Of a DNA stretch of 21,741 bases, positions 19,601 to 21,741 are shown piece by piece. The notes under the pieces are model-generated. The model did no database searches. It saw only the letters and a list, made by a program, of their open reading frames with translations, and was not told the DNA's origin. Both the position numbers and the translations under genes were made by a program. How positions within the stretch are numbered: position 1 is the stretch's first letter; the number at the start of each line of letters is the position of its first letter. Origin of the DNA: Peribolospora baueri (taxonomy: Eukaryota > Basidiomycota > Peribolosporomycetes > Peribolosporales > Peribolosporaceae); assembly GCA_029717555.1 (NCBI GenBank), contig JAMDHS010000156.1, forward strand, positions 1-21,741, read 5' to 3'.

Positions 19601-20233
19601 AAAACTGAGAAGATAAGTCGCTGTTTGGTCGCCCTCGCCCGACCCTGCTGAGAAGGAAGCAGTGGCGGCTGGTGGTAGGGCGCTGTGCGTGTACACTGGA
19701 GCGGTACGGGAAACCGTAAGAGTGTAGGTGATAAGGAAGCCTGAGGTCGTCTGTGGAAGGGAGACAGAGGGAAGACGAGAAGGTCAGGGACCCTCTATGT
19801 CTCAACAGTCGGTTGAAATCAGCTGGAACCTCACCTCGATCACAATGACAGAGGCGTCCGGCTTCCATTGTACGCGGACGTTGGTGCCGTACTCTTCGAC
19901 GGAGCGGACGGTGCGTCTGAGCTTGGCGACGACGTTCATCGGCTGCCCACAGGCGTGATCGAGTTGAGCAATGAATTGAGTTTCACTTCGAGCTGAGCGG
20001 GGGCTGCCTGGAACCTCTGACCAGGGCAAAACACTCACCCGTATGGTCCACACCGCGAGCTCGTCTCTGGTGATGGTGACGAACATTGTCCCATTCTTGC
20101 TCCGCTTGGCCTCGAGCACCTCGTACTCTGCGCTCTGCTCCGCGGGCGGGAAGCGCTGCACCGAGTACGGCGGCGGGCGGGCGATGGAGGAGGTGGTGGA
20201 GAGCACCCGGGCAGAGCCGGTGGGCCAGTACAT
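14961..20233 (-). CDS. RIC1: RIC1, subunit of the Ric1-Rgp1 guanine exchange factor for Ypt6/Rab6, 18 exons
   Basis: Exons on the minus strand: 20039-20233, 19835-19942, 19566-19750, 19359-19492, 19175-19281, 18855-19063, 18498-18740, 18372-18417, 18244-18310, 18111-18169, 17921-18037, 17175-17843, 16858-17092, 16687-16781, 16089-16586, 15899-15985, 15764-15811 and 14961-15689. All joints keep frame, giving 1,276 residues. The N-terminal half is a WD40-like propeller (starts MYWPTGSARVL; later SLIAVGLQDGTINVYTY and RVLVYRGADQPDMSIIDPES). The C-terminal half is the helical RIC1 domain, with HLFLHHVLRYHLECSQ and VVVGCARKTEVARWAYLFDV in exon 15 (824-989). With Rgp1 it activates Ypt6 at the Golgi for endosome-to-Golgi transport. 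The last exon adds about 200 residues of acidic Ser/Pro-rich tail. The least certain joints are intron 5 (acceptor TATAG, GTGTGT donor) and intron 9 (GTCTGT donor, TATAG acceptor), chosen because they rebuild conserved sequence. Intron 1 is stop-free and in frame. Confidence 0.93.
16654..16681 (-). repeat. 28-base A/T homopolymer at the donor of RIC1 intron 14
   Basis: On the coding strand the donor GTGAGT runs straight into T28; the T at intron position 6 is the first base of the run. The intron is 100 nt long, so over a quarter of it is homopolymer placed at the 5' end, not before the acceptor. Confidence 0.9.
19092..19139 (-). repeat. Three perfect tandem copies of a 16-bp unit in RIC1 intron 5
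   Basis: The plus-strand unit CGTAAGCGAGCGACAT occurs three times without mismatch at 19092-19107, 19108-19123 and 19124-19139, inside the 111-nt intron 19064-19174. The copies are identical, so the expansion is probably recent. Confidence 0.92.
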
Positions 20234-20811
20234 CTGTGTAGATCAGGGCGCAAGGTGACTGCGATGCGTGGTGGTCCGTCCTCGACGAACACCGTTGCTC
20301 ATTATCGTGCCATACTACGTCCAACTCCTTCTCGCAATGGCTTGAGCGAGCGTGCCGTGCACGTGATATGGAACGCCGCAGTCGCGCACTCGGCTGGCCC
20401 TGGCAATACCAGCTCCATCCCCTCCTCGTCCATCGGCAAGCGCTCGTCTATTTTGTGGTCATGATCACACATGCACTTTGGCACGCCGATGCATGGGATG
20501 CTTGCACCGCGTTCCTGCATGTGTTGTCTTTGGCGCACCGCTTTCATTGGACGACTCTTGTCCTCGACGCCGACGCAAACGACGCGCGCTGATCATCAAA
20601 GCTTTTCTTCGCGATTGGGTCTCCCTAACCGCATCTGGGTGAACAGAACGCGGACATCGTTTTCAATGTCTCACGCCCCATTCCGCTTTTGATGGAGTGC
20701 CACCTTTCTTCTAGTCTCTATAAATGGTTCGTTTCCCTGTTGAACCTTCGCTCTCGACCTCCCTCGTTTCTTCCCTTTCTCCAACGCCTGATTCGATTCG
20801 AACCATTCCAG
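20234..20811. promoter_or_regulatory. Divergent promoter region between RIC1 and the secreted-protein gene
   Basis: This 578-bp gap separates divergent start codons. TATAAA lies at 20719-20724, 88 bp before the start codon of the secreted-protein gene, followed by a CT-rich stretch at about 20745-20785. Together they look like a TATA-type core promoter for that gene. The RIC1 side shows no comparable TATA box. I see no other gene here. Confidence 0.6.
20719..20724 (+). promoter_or_regulatory. Candidate TATA box of the secreted Gly-rich protein gene
   Basis: TATAAA sits 88 bp upstream of the ATG at 20812, in the correct orientation, with a pyrimidine-rich stretch between. TATA boxes often mark strongly or conditionally expressed fungal genes; use is inferred from position only. 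Confidence 0.5.
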
Positions 20812-21741
20812 ATGAAGACAGCCGCCATCCTCTTTGCCTTTGTTGCCTCGTCCGCCGCTGCGCCGGCTGTGCAGACTCCCGGCAACCGCCGCCAATTGCC
20901 TCTGCCGTTCATCAACGGTGCTATGCCTCTCCCCGGTTTTGCGAACCCTCTCACTGGCGGTGTGGAGGATGTGGAACCTCCCGCCTTAGAGAGCGCGGAC
21001 CCTGCCATCTGGAGGGGCGGCGACTCCACCTTGGAGGCCAAGAACTCTAACAAAGCCACCGCAATCTCGAACCCTAAGGTGGGTTAGGGACGGCCAGCGC
21101 TTTCCTTGCTGGCAACCTATCGCCCTGACGTACCCTGCCCCCTCCCCGATTCATATACCATTCATAGCAAAATACGAAAGTTAAGGTCAAAGTCATCAAT
21201 CAGATAGCCCCAGTACTCCCAGTTTTCACCGGCCACACGTCGTGGCTTGCCGACGATGACGTTCCCGACATGTCGTTCGCATCCCTTACGGGAGACTACT
21301 TCTTTCCCGCCGGTTTTGTGTCCAAGCACCCGTCCAGGCGTCCTCCGAACAGGGAGGCTGCCCACGAGATGCATCGGGAGGCCCATGGGGAGACTGCTGA
21401 GAAGAAGGCCAACCGTCCGACCCAAATTCACAATATGTTCCTCGGCTCGGGCAACCAACAATCCGATTTTTCGGGCGATGGCAATGACAAGGGTAACAAG
21501 TCGGGCAACGCTGCTGCTGATCAGCTGGTGGGTCTCCTCTGCCCCCTGCTCTTCAGTCCGGTTCTAACGCAGCTCACGTAGTTTCTTCCCGCTTCTGTTG
21601 CCTCGCAGGCTAATGGTAGCCGGGGCGGTTTCGGCGGTTACGGCCAGAACGCCGCTGCCGGCCAAAGCGAGGGTGGCGGTGTGGGCTCTGGCTCGGGCGT
21701 CGCTGCTGGCGGTAATGGTGGCCATGGGGGCATGGGAGGCT
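20812..21741 (+). CDS. Secreted Gly-rich protein of unknown function, 3' end outside window
   Basis: Visible exons are 20812-21078, 21168-21527 and 21609 to the window edge, at least 253 residues. I do not recognise the family. Residues 1-19 (MKTAAILFAFVASSAAAPA) are a clear signal peptide with likely cleavage after Ala19. A dibasic NRR at 25-27 could be a Kex2 site. A Pro-rich segment (LPLPFINGAMPLPGF) follows. Exon 2 has VKVINQIAPVLPVFTGHTSW, SLTGDYFFPAGF and a His/Glu-rich part (HEMHREAHGE), then Asn/Gly/Ser. Exon 3 is Gly/Ala/Ser-rich and still open at the edge. Intron 1 (89 nt) has branch CTGAC and acceptor CATAG. Intron 2 has two in-frame acceptors, 21581 (GTAG) and 21608 (GCAG), so isoforms differing by FLPASVASQ are possible. 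A TATA box lies 88 bp upstream. A cell-wall or extracellular role is inferred from the signal peptide and composition only. Confidence 0.75.

Noticed and set aside
1-21741. A multi-gene novel system, biosynthetic cluster or mobile element
   Set aside because: The genes belong to unrelated cellular processes with ordinary spacing and orientation. No transposase, reverse transcriptase, terminal repeats or cluster-type enzymes were seen.

Overview
This window looks like nuclear DNA of a basidiomycete fungus. It is GC-rich and gene-dense, with many short spliceosomal introns (about 60-180 nt) that use GTGAGT/GTAAGT-type donors, CTGAC/CTAAC-type branch sites and CAG or TAG acceptors. Proteins are rich in Ser, Pro and Ala low-complexity sequence, and the sequence before start codons is CT-rich. 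The intron density and style fit Pucciniomycotina yeasts (Rhodotorula/Microbotryomycetes-like), but that placement is inferred from style alone. No rRNA, tRNA, transposon, virus-like element or CRISPR array was found.

Layout, left to right. 69-326 (+) is the last two exons of a cytochrome P450 that matches the C-terminus of C-22 sterol desaturase (ERG5/CYP61). 327-1507 is a long, repeat-rich convergent intergenic stretch. 1508-2730 (-) is a four-exon SAP-domain, THO1/SARNP-like mRNP protein. 2891-4250 (+) is a four-exon kynurenine formamidase (BNA7), divergent from THO1 across only about 160 bp. 4935-11903 (-) is a 2,322-residue intronless ORF: a mostly disordered Ser-rich protein with a C-terminal coiled coil that I cannot assign to a named family. 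11904-12988 is a shared divergent promoter region. 12989-14692 (+) is a four-exon PRELI/UPS/MSF1 mitochondrial lipid-transfer protein with a long extra C-terminal tail. 14961-20233 (-) is an 18-exon RIC1 gene, a subunit of the Ric1-Rgp1 exchange factor for the Golgi Rab Ypt6; I traced every exon. 20812 to the window end (+) is the 5' part of a gene for a secreted Gly-rich protein.

The genes do not form a pathway or cluster. They are mostly housekeeping functions (sterol synthesis, mRNA export, tryptophan catabolism, mitochondrial phospholipid transfer, Golgi trafficking) in ordinary eukaryotic order, and I see no sign of a new multi-gene system. The points most worth a second look are the large unidentified Ser-rich protein with three SxIP motifs, a 15-nt exon that encodes part of the formamidase oxyanion motif, the extended PRELI protein, several in-frame splice alternatives, and homopolymer or tandem-repeat tracts inside introns.
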